Under the pieces are notes generated by a model. That model was given only the letters and a program-made list of their open reading frames with translations. It was not told where the DNA came from and searched no databases. DNA of 64,000 bases, taken from assembly GCF_014279835.1 (NCBI RefSeq), contig NZ_CP047942.1, forward strand, positions 1,798,001 through 1,862,000, read 5' to 3'. This document shows, in pieces, positions 7,989 through 16,339 of the stretch. Source of the DNA: Synechococcus sp. MVIR-18-1 (GTDB lineage: Bacteria > Cyanobacteriota > Cyanobacteriia > PCC-6307 > Cyanobiaceae). A program made the translations under genes and the position numbers. Within the stretch, counting starts at the first letter, position 1. Each line of letters starts with the position of its first letter.

Positions 7989-8104
7989 TGACTGATTATT
8001 CTGTTTGGATTTACGCAATGCTGGCCGTAGGTGCATTGATTACAGCAGCTGTTGTCTATACCCTCTCTCAGCCAAGTGACTTGCCTTATTTGAAGAAAAA
8101 ATAA
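7988..8104 (+). CDS. 38-residue membrane peptide co-transcribed with hli
   Basis: A short frame starting MTDYSVWIYAMLAVGALITA, continuing through a hydrophobic segment and ending QPSDLPYLKKK before TAA at 8102. It has one predicted membrane helix and a basic tail. Its ATG overlaps the hli stop (TGATG), which strongly suggests translational coupling. I do not recognise a named family. By position it may be a partner or stabiliser of the HLIP; that is inference only. AT content rises sharply right after its stop. Confidence 0.72.
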   Translation: MTDYSVWIYAMLAVGALITAAVVYTLSQPSDLPYLKKK

Positions 8105-8683
8105 TTCACCCATTTATTTTAATAGTCTGGGACTTCGTTTTGGGCTATTTATTGGAATCTTTTAATGGGTTTAATATATGTCGTTCACAAGCTGAACAAT
8201 CGACGGATAGAGAAGATTTCGTGTGGATACTCTTTCTGCAAACGTTTTGATGTGTCTGAAACATTGCAATTTTGCTCTGTTGAGAGGCTTGAATTAACTT
8301 TTTAGTTGATTGGATTTTAATATGTTTTTGACTTAGGGGTTTGAAATTGTGAATCTCCAAGGAATCAATCCGAAACAACTTTTTCCAGCCTGATAATCAG
8401 GCCGATGTATTGATAATGTTGACTATGCCGATTCGGGATTGGAATAGATTCATTCCGTACGCACTATTCAAATTGATTAACTAAAGCTCTTTCCTTATTG
8501 GATAAGACTTGGACACGCTGAGATTTGCTTCGATAAAAAACAAAGAGATAGTATTCTTGCTTAGTATCAAAGGCAGGTAAACTGAATAGATCTAGATTTT
8601 GAACTATTCAGTTCCCGATTACTGTAAAAAAGTAAGCGCAGTCCTAAAAGCGACGCAGCATTGTTTTGGTTCCGTATGTTTGA
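8105..8683. other. AT-rich non-coding gap
   Basis: About 580 bases, clearly richer in A and T than the flanks. No frame here has the codon use or motifs of a gene; a 77-codon minus-strand frame at 8145-8378 is rejected. I see no tRNA, repeat or strong terminator. Confidence 0.6.
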
Positions 8684-8944
8684 TTAAGCGTTTTCAACGG
8701 CTCCGAGGTGAATGTTGCTCATGGTGTCAGTGAGATCGCCGATATCCAGGAGTCCTTCGGCGCTAAACCAGGGAGCGTTGGCCCAGCTGAATCCTTCGCC
8801 AAAGGTGTTGTCAGGTGCAACGACATACCAGTGGCATGCCGTATCAGGAACGTCTACGGCGCACTTTGACCAATCGTTTGACCATTGTGGAACCTGTACC
8901 CACATCACTGCAGCGAAGATCAGCGAAACAATCGATCTGAGCAT
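8684..8944 (-). CDS. Small exported protein (unknown)
   Basis: An 86-residue protein from the ATG at 8944, with GGA five bases ahead. A hydrophobic N-terminus MLRSIVSLIFAAVMWVQVP looks like a signal peptide. The mature part contains two Cys (DWSKCAVDVPDTACHWYVV) and an ordered aromatic segment (FGEGFSWANAPWFSAEGL) ending DTMSNIHLGAVENA. No known domain is recognised. The frame stays open 16 codons upstream to 8992, but those residues are polar and would bury the signal peptide. It is flanked by large non-coding gaps on both sides. Confidence 0.68.
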   Translation of the reverse strand: MLRSIVSLIFAAVMWVQVPQWSNDWSKCAVDVPDTACHWYVVAPDNTFGEGFSWANAPWFSAEGLLDIGDLTDTMSNIHLGAVENA

Positions 8945-9412
8945 CTCAATCCAAGACGGTTCAATATCGTAATGGGATTTTACGGATTTCAAACATTCGA
9001 ATTGGACCCAATGGAATCCAATCGCATCAAAACCCAGCTGCCGCAGTCTTCTAGGCCTTCAACAGACCTCCCCTTAGGACACGGATGGCCTCGAGATGGA
9101 TCAGAGAGAGTGATCTCAGCTTGTAGTCGAGGTGTGATCGCTACGGAGCACCACCGACCTAACGCCTCGGTGATCATGGGACAAAGATGTCATGTCAACG
9201 ATCAAAAATAAGATCAAAAAATAAAGTGACAAGACAATATTTTGAAATTATGACAATTAAAGATAGATGTTTATCCATTTTGAGTTATTTAAATAATATT
9301 TTATTGCTGAATCAACTTTATGTTTAGAGGTTCTGAGGCTAGGGAATCATTCTTTCTTCATGGTTCCGCTTGAAGCAGCTGTTTTCGCTGGAAAGCGGGA
9401 TGTGGAGGCGTC
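8945..9412. other. Non-coding gap
   Basis: About 470 bases with no supported gene. Short frames on both strands lack gene-like composition. The right part (9200-9330) is very AT-rich. No repeat or RNA gene is recognised. Confidence 0.5.
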
Positions 9413-9574
9413 TCAGCTTCCTTTCCGGGCATGCTTTTCGCGGGCCTGGCGCCGCTTCATCGCGTGCAAGAAGCCCTTTTCAAGGGAGGTGAGTTTTGGA
9501 TTGGATTCACCAATTGCATCGTGGGCGCGTTGCTTCGCGTCATCGATGAACTTATCTCCTTTGTCGAAGCCCAT
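9413..9574 (-). CDS. 53-residue highly charged small protein
   Basis: A short frame from ATG at 9574 (MGFDKGDKFIDDAKQRAHDA) to TGA at 9413, ending FLHAMKRRQAREKHARKGS. It has no hydrophobic segment, is rich in Lys, Arg and Asp, and has a strongly basic tail, so it should be a soluble helical protein that may bind nucleic acid or an acidic partner. No family is recognised. The regular amphipathic pattern and third-base use favour a real gene over the 72-codon plus-strand frame that covers the same bases. Confidence 0.6.
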   Translation of the reverse strand: MGFDKGDKFIDDAKQRAHDAIGESNPKLTSLEKGFLHAMKRRQAREKHARKGS

Positions 9575-9699
9575 TTAGATCTCACGTTTCGCGCAACTTA
9601 GACACACTCTTTCAGCTTGACATCATTGTCAGCTAACCCTGTGAATTGCTTGCGACCAGTGACGGGCGCTGTCAGTAAAGGGGTTGAGGGACTTATCGA

Positions 9700-9828
9700 A
9701 TGAATCACCAGCTTGTACTTCCAAAGAATGAAAACAGATTTCGTTTGCTTGGAGCGTCCCTTTTGGTTTGGGGCAGTGTCGCTGCTTTTATTTGTTGGGG
9801 TGTTATGAGTGCGTACCCAGCACTTTGA
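9700..9828 (+). CDS. 42-residue small membrane peptide (unknown)
   Basis: A short frame beginning MNHQLVLPKNENRFRLLGAS and continuing with a membrane helix (LLVWGSVAAFICWGVMSAYP) to TGA at 9826-9828. GAGGG lies about ten bases before the ATG. One helix with a polar, basic N-terminus fits a small inner- or thylakoid-membrane peptide. I recognise no family, and with only 42 codons chance cannot be excluded. Confidence 0.45.
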   Translation: MNHQLVLPKNENRFRLLGASLLVWGSVAAFICWGVMSAYPAL

Positions 9829-9981
9829 TAGTGCTTCGGTCAGCAGTGTTTTCCCCTGAGTTGGGTTGATTCAAGTCACGAAGCGTGGCCGTTGACGACT
9901 TGGCTGTGTATTCCTCATGCGCTTGAGTGTCTTCAGGGATGTCTGGCTCTTCCTGCGTCGTCGCTTTGAGGCTCAATTTTT

Positions 9982-10299
9982 ATGGCAGAAGAGATTCAGC
10001 AAACCCATCCGCTCTATGCGTCTGATCGGGACATTTTGGATTCCTTGCTTGGTTTTGAGGGCGCTCCAGGCCCCGATCAGCTCACCTCCGCAGCAAGACT
10101 TGCCACGCGTTACGGAGAGTTCCCTGGAGCTGATGACATCAAGACAGACTTAGGGAAAGTTGTTGCTGGCTGGGGCTTAACGCGGGACACCCTCAATACT
10201 CAATGCAGGGAGATCTGGGAAAGCGGTTGGCGTCCAGGTCAAAGCCTCAGTGAGGAAGTTGGCTCTGGGTCCGATGTGAGCGATTCGGAAGCCCCTTAG
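9982..10299 (+). CDS. DUF3288 family protein
   Basis: A 105-residue soluble protein that fits the cyanobacterial DUF3288 family: QTHPLYASDRDILDSLLG at the start, then LATRYGEFPGADDIKTDLGK and VVAGWGLTRDTLNTQCREIW. The family's hallmark is the HPLYxxDR opening followed by an RYxxFPGAxDI segment, both present here. Function is unknown. It stands alone between two non-coding stretches, with an acidic, Ser-rich tail after the conserved part. Confidence 0.82.
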   Translation: MAEEIQQTHPLYASDRDILDSLLGFEGAPGPDQLTSAARLATRYGEFPGADDIKTDLGKVVAGWGLTRDTLNTQCREIWESGWRPGQSLSEEVGSGSDVSDSEAP

Positions 10300-10699
10300 C
10301 GATTGAAAACACGACTTGATGGAAAACTTTTAGTTGTTCTTGTTGCATACGTAAAAATATTTCATGAAAGTGCTGCAGCTGATTGATATGTTTCCAGGTA
10401 ACTCTTGAAAATTTTAGTATTGATTTAGAGTTGTTTTGTTCGGTTTGGTGGCCTTTCTAAGTCATTGATAATAGCTGAGCTTTGGCAATTGATTTAACTT
10501 GCCTAAACAATTGAAGTTGTGACTTTCGCGAAGCCTCATAGATAGGCTTACTTTCCTCGCTTTTAGATCTGTCTCCTGTTCGGGTCTTGTCCTTGGCTCT
10601 CGCTGAGGCCTTGCATCGAACCGTTGGACGGGAAAACTTGGGTGGTGGAAGGACGTCACAATCAGGACGATTGCTGTTTAGAAAGGATTTGCTTTTGGC
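10300..10699. other. Non-coding gap
   Basis: About 400 AT-rich bases between DUF3288 and the MAPEG gene. I see no gene, RNA or repeat. It presumably contains the promoter of the MAPEG gene. Confidence 0.5.
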
Positions 10700-11161
10700 A
10701 TGCCCATGGATTTAATTGCGTTGTTTACAGCTGCTCCAGCTGCTCCCTACGCCTGGTCCCTTGTGCTGGCTGGTGCTGTTGTGATTGCAAGCATCGTTCC
10801 TCTAGGTGCGGCGCGCTCCCAGGCTGACTTCACCATGGCTGACATGGATGCGCCAAGGGCGATGTTTGATCGTCTGCCGGCCTGGGGCAAGCGGGCCAGT
10901 TGGGCCCATCAGAACAGTTTTGAATCATTTGGCCTGCATGCTCCCGCTGCGTTATTGGCTTTAATCGCTGCTCTTCAAACCGGACCTTTGCCGGGCATCG
11001 CAGCTGTTGTTGCGCTGATTCAACCGATCTTGCGTCTTATTTATATCGGTGCCTATGTCGGCAACATTGCACCCTTGAGAGGTTTGTGTTGGGCTTCGGC
11101 GCTCTTTTGCACGGGCATTTTGTACTTAGAAGGTCTGAAGGCCCTCCTTCAAGCGGCTTGA
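10700..11161 (+). CDS. MAPEG family membrane protein
   Basis: A 153-residue integral membrane protein with four hydrophobic segments, the size and layout of the MAPEG family (membrane-associated proteins in eicosanoid and glutathione metabolism). The segment RASWAHQNSFESFGLHAPAA corresponds to the conserved R-A-x-x-A-x-x-N-x-x-E-x-x-P/H glutathione-site region. Bacterial members are often glutathione transferase- or peroxidase-like, but the substrate is unknown. The ATG at 10700 or a second one at 10706 may be used. Confidence 0.87.
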   Translation: MPMDLIALFTAAPAAPYAWSLVLAGAVVIASIVPLGAARSQADFTMADMDAPRAMFDRLPAWGKRASWAHQNSFESFGLHAPAALLALIAALQTGPLPGIAAVVALIQPILRLIYIGAYVGNIAPLRGLCWASALFCTGILYLEGLKALLQAA

Positions 11162-11222
11162 CCGGCCAAACGATCAATCCTTGGTTCGTAGAGCTGGAGC
11201 CCCACTGAAGGGATCGAAATGA

Positions 11223-11741
11223 TTAGTCGAAGAACAGAAGACTGACCACTTTCCCCATGTCTTCTGCGCTCCTGCAACTCGCTAAAAGCGTTTCGCTGTC
11301 ATGAAACGCCAGACAAATCAATTGATCACAACGGTTAATGATTTCTTGGTTGCAGAGACTGCTGGCAATAGGGAGTGGCAAATCATCATGCTCCGGTTTT
11401 TCGATCAGATGGAGGACTTGATCCAGCTGGTCACGAATTTCCGGGACTTGTCGATCGAGGCTCTGGGGGAGCAGTACGGTCAGTCGCTCTCGATCAACGG
11501 CTACAACACCCCGAATCACGGCTGCGTTCACACCCTGAGAGCCAGAGGTCAGCAACGTATGCCCCTCTTGCGCCAGGGACCGAGCAATTAGTTCTACTAA
11601 GTGAATCGCGACGACGGGCACGTGGCGGCTGCCAAGAATTGCAATTCTCCGCTTCCCCTTGTCCTGAAGAAGGGCAAGTTCTTGGGCAAGTGTGTCGACC
11701 CTGTCAAGTGCAGGAAGATCAAGAGAGCGGCTCAATGACAT
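11223..11741 (-). CDS. DprA-like Rossmann-fold protein (DNA recombination-mediator type)
   Basis: A 172-residue protein with a Rossmann-like fold: RRIAILGSRHVPVVAIHLVE, then EGHTLLTSGSQGVNAAVIRG, then LTVLLPQSLDRQVPEIRDQL. The GSR and SGSQGVNAAVIRG segments correspond to the nucleotide/ssDNA-binding face of the DprA/LOG superfamily; cyanobacterial members are often labelled DNA recombination-mediator protein A. It lacks the extra domains of full DprA, so a role in natural transformation is not certain. The gene lies 71 bases downstream of the DRTGG protein on the same strand and may share its transcript. Confidence 0.75.
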   Translation of the reverse strand: MSLSRSLDLPALDRVDTLAQELALLQDKGKRRIAILGSRHVPVVAIHLVELIARSLAQEGHTLLTSGSQGVNAAVIRGVVAVDRERLTVLLPQSLDRQVPEIRDQLDQVLHLIEKPEHDDLPLPIASSLCNQEIINRCDQLICLAFHDSETLLASCRSAEDMGKVVSLLFFD

Positions 11742-11812
11742 CCCACTGGCGATTGCAAACGCTAGCAGCGCCCCTCGAGAGAAGCGTGCTGCGTTGAACG
11801 CTGCGTCAATGC

Positions 11813-12895
11813 TCAGCTAATCGCACGAAATAATTCACCCAGGTTGCAATGCTCTTCAACGAGTCGGAAGGCATAGGTGGCCTTCACTGTTTCATGGAGA
11901 CGCACGTGTCCAAAGGCCTGTTCGATCACTTCAACGGTGGCCAGGGTGTCGTGTTCAACCTTCAGAAGTGGGACCTCTAATTCATCGGCACGATTGACGA
12001 GTTGGGGGAGAGGCTCTCCAGCGCCGGTGAGGATCAGGCACTGTGTTGAGGCCTCCAATGCTGCGAGTTGAATGTCGGTGCGATCGGCTCCGGTCACGAC
12101 CGCCATGTTGCGCCGCCTCCTGAAGAATTCCATCGCAGAATTCACATTCATGGCTCCGATACTCAGGGTCTCAACCAGGAGTTCGAGGCGTTCTTTGCAA
12201 CAAATCACTCGGGCATCAAGACGTCGCACCAGCTCTCCAACGGTGACGCTGCGCAGAAGTGGAGATCGGGGCATGACCCCGAAAACCTTCAATCCCAGTG
12301 CCTGTAGAGCCGGCACAACGTGTTGGTTCAACTCCTCAACTTCATCGGGCGTCACCGCATTCAAAACAACACCGGCTAGTCGATCGCCGAGCTGTTGCTG
12401 CGCTGCAAGTAGGGCATCAACACTGCGGCTGTCTTGCCAAAGATGCACAAGGATCACAGGGGCATCAAGTCCCTGAGCGAGTTGTACGAGGCTGAGGCCG
12501 TACATCAGGCCTTCATGCAGGCTTCCCGCTGCCTCGAGCATCGTGAAGCTGTTTGGATCATTTTGAAGATCCTTCAGCAACATCTCGAGTCCTGTTCCCG
12601 CATCCAAATTCCCCTGCCGCAAGCGGGTGTCGGCGGTTTCTGGAGAGAGCAGATGAAGAGAAGGTATCAAGCGGGTCTCATCGAGCCCAAGGGTTGTGCC
12701 AACGAAACGCACGTCGTCATCGATGAGCGGATCAGGCAGAGGAGAGCCTTTGGCCGTCCACTCGAGACTCGTGGCGAGTGGTTTGCCAAAGCGCACAGTC
12801 CGTCCTTCAGACAAAAGATGGCGGGCTAATCCGAGTACGAGAGCGGATTTGCCGCTGAACGGCTCACAGGATCCGATCAGCAGTGTGTTGCCCAT
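11813..12895 (-). CDS. BioD-like P-loop / DRTGG-domain protein (phosphotransacetylase-family relative)
   Basis: A 360-residue protein with an N-terminal BioD-like P-loop domain: LLIGSCEPFSGKSALVLGLA contains the Walker A variant PFSGKS. A C-terminal DRTGG domain includes AVVTGADRTDIQLAALEA and CLILTGAGEPLPQLV. The same pair forms the N-terminal half of long-type Pta, but the acetyl-phosphate transferase domain is missing, so it is not itself a phosphotransacetylase. Cyanobacteria carry such stand-alone proteins, possibly regulators sensing a nucleotide or metabolite. The length is complete and starts at a clear ATG. Confidence 0.82.
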   Translation of the reverse strand: MGNTLLIGSCEPFSGKSALVLGLARHLLSEGRTVRFGKPLATSLEWTAKGSPLPDPLIDDDVRFVGTTLGLDETRLIPSLHLLSPETADTRLRQGNLDAGTGLEMLLKDLQNDPNSFTMLEAAGSLHEGLMYGLSLVQLAQGLDAPVILVHLWQDSRSVDALLAAQQQLGDRLAGVVLNAVTPDEVEELNQHVVPALQALGLKVFGVMPRSPLLRSVTVGELVRRLDARVICCKERLELLVETLSIGAMNVNSAMEFFRRRRNMAVVTGADRTDIQLAALEASTQCLILTGAGEPLPQLVNRADELEVPLLKVEHDTLATVEVIEQAFGHVRLHETVKATYAFRLVEEHCNLGELFRAIS

Positions 12896-13017
12896 GCAGG
12901 AGGTCCCGGCGTGTTCAGCAATTTAGAGGTCAAGCCCCGTCGTGCTGTCATCGTTGAGGCGGTGAAGAGCTGAATGGTTTCGGCCAGGTTGCTTCCCCCC
13001 GATTCAAAATCCCTTTC

Positions 13018-13785
13018 ATGGCCAATCAGGCATCTCCTTCCTCCGCTCCACTCCAGTCAGGACGTTGGGCCGGCCGAACGGTGGGAATCACTGGAGCGAG
13101 CGGCGCGCTTGGACGGGCTTTAACCAAGGCACTGATCGGAGAGGGTGCCTGGGTGATTGGCCTGAGCCACAGTCCGCCTCCAAAAGTCCAAGCGTCGATT
13201 GATGAGGCTCAAGAGTGGGTTCGTTGGTCTTGCGGAGAGGAGCGTCAGCTGGAGCCCATTCTTAAAAATGTTGATGTGCTGGTCTTGAACCACGGCATGA
13301 ACCCAGGGGGTGATCAGTGTCCAGAGACTCTCTCCAAAACCCTTGAGGTGAATGCATTCAGCCATTGGCGTTTGATGCAGCAATTCGAGACCATTGCTGA
13401 TCAAGACCAAAATCGCGAAAAGCCACGGGAGCTCTGGGTCAACACCTCAGAGGCTGAAATCCAACCGGCCTTGAGCCCTGGCTATGAGTTGAGCAAGAGA
13501 TTGATCGGTGAGTTGGTCAGCTTGCGTTGGAACAATCGCAGCGCATCGCAAGGAAAGGCCCTGCGGTTACGCAAACTCATCCTCGGGCCGTTTCGGTCCA
13601 ATCTCAATCCGATTGGTCTATTGACCTCTGGATTTGTCGCCAATCAGGTGATTTGGCAAGCAAACCTAGGGGTGAACTTGATCATCGTCACCCCCAATCC
13701 ACTCACTTACCTTCTAATGCCTTTCGTCGAATTGGTTCGAAGGGTTTATTGCCGCGCCTTGAGGATCAATCCCCCCGATCGGTGA
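13018..13785 (+). CDS. Short-chain dehydrogenase/reductase (SDR)
   Basis: A 255-residue Rossmann protein with the SDR cofactor motif [18 protein letters not shown] (TGxxxxxG) and [13 protein letters not shown] in place of the usual NNAG. The catalytic Tyr-x-x-x-Lys appears as [16 protein letters not shown]. The C-terminus carries a hydrophobic stretch ([20 protein letters not shown]) that may associate with membrane. Such SDRs are related to the dehydrogenase half of sterol-desaturase/SDR fusions, but no desaturase is adjacent, so the substrate is unknown. The 3' end overlaps map by 20 bases, tail to tail. Confidence 0.82.
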   Translation: MANQASPSSAPLQSGRWAGRTVGITGASGALGRALTKALIGEGAWVIGLSHSPPPKVQASIDEAQEWVRWSCGEERQLEPILKNVDVLVLNHGMNPGGDQCPETLSKTLEVNAFSHWRLMQQFETIADQDQNREKPRELWVNTSEAEIQPALSPGYELSKRLIGELVSLRWNNRSASQGKALRLRKLILGPFRSNLNPIGLLTSGFVANQVIWQANLGVNLIIVTPNPLTYLLMPFVELVRRVYCRALRINPPDR

Positions 13786-14605
13786 GGATTTCGCATCCAT
13801 CAGACGTCACCACGATGGTGTGTTCCCACTGAGCAGAAAGACTGCCGTCCTTGGTGACGACGGTCCAGCGGTCTTTGAGGGTGCGACAGGCATTGCTTCC
13901 TGCGTTGAGGATGGGCTCAACGGCAAGGGTCATGCCTGGACGCAATTTGACGTTAGGAAGATCGTTCGTGCGGAAGTTAAACACTGATGGCTCTTCGTGG
14001 AGATTCCGTCCCACTCCATGGCCGGTGTAATCCTCCACCACACTGAATTGGTTGGCTTTGACGTGATCTTCGACTGCTCCAGCAATATCTAGAAGCGTGT
14101 TCCCGGCACGGATCTGGGAGAGTCCAGCCATGAGTGACTCCTGGGCGACCCGACTGAGCTTGCGGGCATCTTCAGAGACGTCACCAACGCAAACGGTGAT
14201 GCAGCTATCTCCGTGGTAACCGTCGAAATAGGCCCCCGTATCCACTTTGAGTAGATCTCCAGCATGGATCACACGCTTGTTGCTGGGGATGCCGTGCACC
14301 ACCTCGTTGTTGATGCTGGCGCAGATGCTGGCTGGGAAGCCGTGGTAACCCATAAAGCTTGGGGTTGCGCCCATCTCCCGGATGCGTCGCTCCGCATGGG
14401 CATCAAGGTCACCTGTGGTTTGGCCGGGCTCCACCAGTTCCATAATTTCGCGCAGAACTGTGGCGACGATGGAACTGGCTTTTGCCATGATCTTCAGCTC
14501 GCGAGCTGATTTGATTTCTACGCCACGTCGCTGCTGGATGCGGGGGCCGGTGGAGGTGACAGGGGAGACCTTTGTGGAGGCCAGGAGGTCAGCGAACAAA
14601 TTCAT
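13766..14605 (-). CDS. map: Methionine aminopeptidase, type I
   Basis: A 279-residue M24 metallopeptidase that removes the initiator Met from nascent proteins. The N-terminal extension (about 28 residues) is followed by [20 protein letters not shown]. Metal and substrate motifs are visible: [20 protein letters not shown], then [20 protein letters not shown] (two metal Asp), [17 protein letters not shown] (metal His) and MTLAVEPIL (metal Glu). All five ligands are in place. It is divergent from the 108-residue membrane protein gene. Confidence 0.96.
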   Translation of the reverse strand: MNLFADLLASTKVSPVTSTGPRIQQRRGVEIKSARELKIMAKASSIVATVLREIMELVEPGQTTGDLDAHAERRIREMGATPSFMGYHGFPASICASINNEVVHGIPSNKRVIHAGDLLKVDTGAYFDGYHGDSCITVCVGDVSEDARKLSRVAQESLMAGLSQIRAGNTLLDIAGAVEDHVKANQFSVVEDYTGHGVGRNLHEEPSVFNFRTNDLPNVKLRPGMTLAVEPILNAGSNACRTLKDRWTVVTKDGSLSAQWEHTIVVTSDGCEILTDRGD

Positions 14606-14696
14606 CGTGTTTCGGCGTTTCTTGTTTCAGGCCGTTAAAGCAAGCCGCGTCAGCGGAAGCTCTACAGACAGTCTTCCTGTCACGCTATCAATTGCA

Positions 14697-15023
14697 ATGG
14701 AGGGATCGACGGTGGCCCGCTTATTGGTTCGCGTACGCCAATGGCATCGCTGGATGGCGCCTCTTGTTGTGCTCCCTCTGCTGGTCACTGTCAGTACAGG
14801 CGTGACCTATCGATTGGCTAAGGACTGGGGAGGATTGAGTCGTGAGCAGGTCCACTGGTTGATGACCATCCACGAGGGTGAGTGGCTTGGGCCTGTCCTT
14901 GAGCCCATCGTGGTCCTTCTCAACGCGGTCGGGTTGTTATGGATGCTTGCGACTGGAGCCTGGCTCCTCTTGCAAAGCTTTCGAAGGCAGTGGATTGCGT
15001 CTCGGAAGGAGGCTGGGGGGTAA
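14697..15023 (+). CDS. Small PepSY-associated-helix-type membrane protein
   Basis: A 108-residue protein starting [20 protein letters not shown], followed by [20 protein letters not shown] and a second hydrophobic segment near the C-terminus ([20 protein letters not shown]). The R-x-x-H-x-x-x-G-type first helix and the later helix resemble PepSY-associated transmembrane proteins, found beside iron or respiratory functions. Function is unknown here. The frame is open far upstream, but ATG 14697 is the first start that leaves map's promoter region free. It lies 32 bases upstream of rplS. Confidence 0.7.
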   Translation: MEGSTVARLLVRVRQWHRWMAPLVVLPLLVTVSTGVTYRLAKDWGGLSREQVHWLMTIHEGEWLGPVLEPIVVLLNAVGLLWMLATGAWLLLQSFRRQWIASRKEAGG

Positions 15024-15055
15024 GGTGGTTGTTTGGCGTGTTACCAGGAGCTGGG

Positions 15056-15514
15056 ATGGCGGTTGACCCGATAGAGACGTCTGTGGACGAAGCCACTGAG
15101 GCGACCAGCGGTGCAACTGCTGTTGCTGAAAAATCAACGTCGAAAAATTCGAAGAAGTTGAGTGCTGCTGCGCTGATTCAAGAATTCGAAGACGCTCAAT
15201 TGAAGAGTGATCTTCCTGAGATTTACGTCGGTGACACCGTTCGTGTTGGTGTTCGCATCAGCGAGGGCAACAAAGACCGTGTTCAGCCCTATGAGGGCGT
15301 CGTAATCGCTAAGCGCCACGGGAGTCTCAACCAAACCATCACGGTGCGACGCATCTTCCAAGGAATTGGTGTAGAGCGGGTTTTCATGCTGCATAGCCCT
15401 CAAGTGGCTTCGGTCAAAATTGAGCGTCGCGGTAAAGTAAGGCGTGCGAAGCTCTTTTATCTGCGAGACCGGGTGGGCAAGGCCACTCGCGTGAAGCAGC
15501 GCTTCGATCGCTGA
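15056..15514 (+). CDS. rplS: 50S ribosomal protein L19
   Basis: A 152-residue L19. The core matches the family: [59 protein letters not shown] and [19 protein letters not shown]. An N-terminal extension of about 40 Ala/Thr/Lys-rich residues precedes the core, as in other marine Synechococcus. L19 sits at the 30S/50S interface. The ATG at 15056 follows an AGGAG. A hairpin lies between rplS and trnW. Confidence 0.97.
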   Translation: MAVDPIETSVDEATEATSGATAVAEKSTSKNSKKLSAAALIQEFEDAQLKSDLPEIYVGDTVRVGVRISEGNKDRVQPYEGVVIAKRHGSLNQTITVRRIFQGIGVERVFMLHSPQVASVKIERRGKVRRAKLFYLRDRVGKATRVKQRFDR

Positions 15515-15537
15515 GGCTTTCGCTTCAACGAATTAAT

Positions 15538-15556
15538 GCCATCGTTTTTCGATGGC
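15538..15556 (+). terminator. Hairpin between rplS and trnW (weak terminator or processing site)
   Basis: A perfect 7-bp stem GCCATCG/CGATGGC with a five-T loop. It is followed by TTAGGGG rather than a T-run, so termination may be incomplete, allowing readthrough into trnW. Confidence 0.5.
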
Positions 15557-15574
15557 TTAGGGGTTCATCGCCTT

Positions 15575-15647
15575 GCGCCGTTAGTTCAGTTGGTAGAACG
15601 CAGGTCTCCAAAACCTGATGTCGGGGGTTCAAGTCCTCCACGGCGCG
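15575..15647 (+). tRNA. trnW: tRNA-Trp (anticodon CCA)
   Basis: A complete 73-base cloverleaf. Acceptor GCGCCGT (15575-15581) pairs with ACGGCGC (15640-15646) and the discriminator is G15647. The anticodon stem CAGGT/ACCTG holds loop CTCCAAA with CCA at 15608-15610. The 3' CCA is not encoded. It lies 60 bases after rplS and 39 before hcp. Confidence 0.97.
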
Positions 15648-15686
15648 TCCGATGACCCCTTACTTGCAGTTTTCTTGATTTCGAGC

Positions 15687-15878
15687 ATGGAGTTAGATCT
15701 TCAACCTGGTGATGTGGTCAAAGTGCTCGAATCAGCCGCTCTCGGCTGGGTTCGTGCACGAGTGATTCGCGTCAAGTCCGGTGGACGAGTCGTTGTCCAA
15801 AGCGATCAAGGCCGTGAATTCACGGCTCGAGGTAATCAAGTGCGTTTGATTGAACCAGCTGGATTTAGTAGTCCCTAA
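15687..15878 (+). CDS. hcp: Hyperconserved protein Hcp of marine picocyanobacteria
   Basis: A 63-residue protein starting MELDLQPGDVVKVLESAALG, then WVRARVIRVKSGGRVVVQSD, then a short basic tail. I recognise it as the hyperconserved protein reported to be nearly identical across Prochlorococcus and marine Synechococcus and absent from freshwater cyanobacteria. Its location between trnW and trnD, with rplS upstream and gltX downstream, matches that report and supports the call. The beta-rich, Gly/Val pattern looks like a small KOW/SH3-type barrel; linkage to translation genes suggests a ribosome or RNA role, which is inference. A strong terminator follows at 15911. Confidence 0.88.
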   Translation: MELDLQPGDVVKVLESAALGWVRARVIRVKSGGRVVVQSDQGREFTARGNQVRLIEPAGFSSP

Positions 15879-15910
15879 GCCAATTGTTTCTGACCTGTTT
15901 TGGTTCTTAA

Positions 15911-15937
15911 GCCTCCCCAGACGGGGAGGCTTTTTTT
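15911..15937 (+). terminator. Rho-independent terminator after hcp
   Basis: A perfect 8-bp stem GCCTCCCC/GGGGAGGC with loop AGAC, followed by seven T. It ends the rplS-trnW-hcp unit. Confidence 0.92.
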
Positions 15938-16246
15938 GTCAACGCGTTCACGATCACTGAGGAAGGGTTCGATCTCGCAACGATGGGGTTGCGTGCATTC
16001 ACCAAAACCATGGCCTTTTCAGGGCTACATCCCTGGTGGTTTGTCTTGAGCCTGGCCAGTGGAGAAGCGTCGTGCTGTTTCGATTAGACCAGTGAGCCTC
16101 AAGATCAAAGCTGAAAAGCTCAGGAAACATTGGTGTCTCCTCGAGTGTGTTGACGGAGGGCAGGGCGGCAGTTGATACTGACCAAGTCCGCGTGAGCGGC
16201 AAAGGTCACTCTTTGTGGGTAGTTCTCCCTCAACTGAGTCCAGCCT
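15938..16246. other. Non-coding gap before trnD
   Basis: About 310 bases between the hcp terminator and trnD. No gene is supported. It should contain the promoter for trnD-gltX. Confidence 0.55.
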
Positions 16247-16320
16247 GGGACCGTAGTTCAATCGGTTAGAGCACCGCCCTGTCACGGCGGAAGTTGCGGG
16301 TTCGAATCCCGTCGGTCCCG
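16247..16320 (+). tRNA. trnD: tRNA-Asp (anticodon GTC)
   Basis: A complete 74-base cloverleaf. Acceptor GGGACCG (16247-16253) pairs with CGGTCCC (16313-16319) and the discriminator is G16320. The anticodon stem CCGCC/GGCGG holds loop CTGTCAC with GTC at 16281-16283. The 3' CCA is not encoded. G34 is the queuosine position that GluQ (4822-5748) would glutamylate. gltX starts 19 bases downstream. Confidence 0.97.
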
Positions 16321-16339
16321 TTTTCATTCCCCCGGCTTA

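Noticed and set aside
8145-8378. Minus-strand 77-codon frame in the AT-rich gap
   Set aside because: Composition follows the local AT bias, with no domain or signal peptide and no ribosome site of note.
9360-9578. Plus-strand 72-codon frame
   Set aside because: Antisense to the better-supported 53-residue charged protein.
16025-16327. Minus-strand 100-codon frame starting [17 protein letters not shown]
   Set aside because: It is the classic antisense-tRNA-Asp artefact ([21 protein letters not shown]), not a gene.
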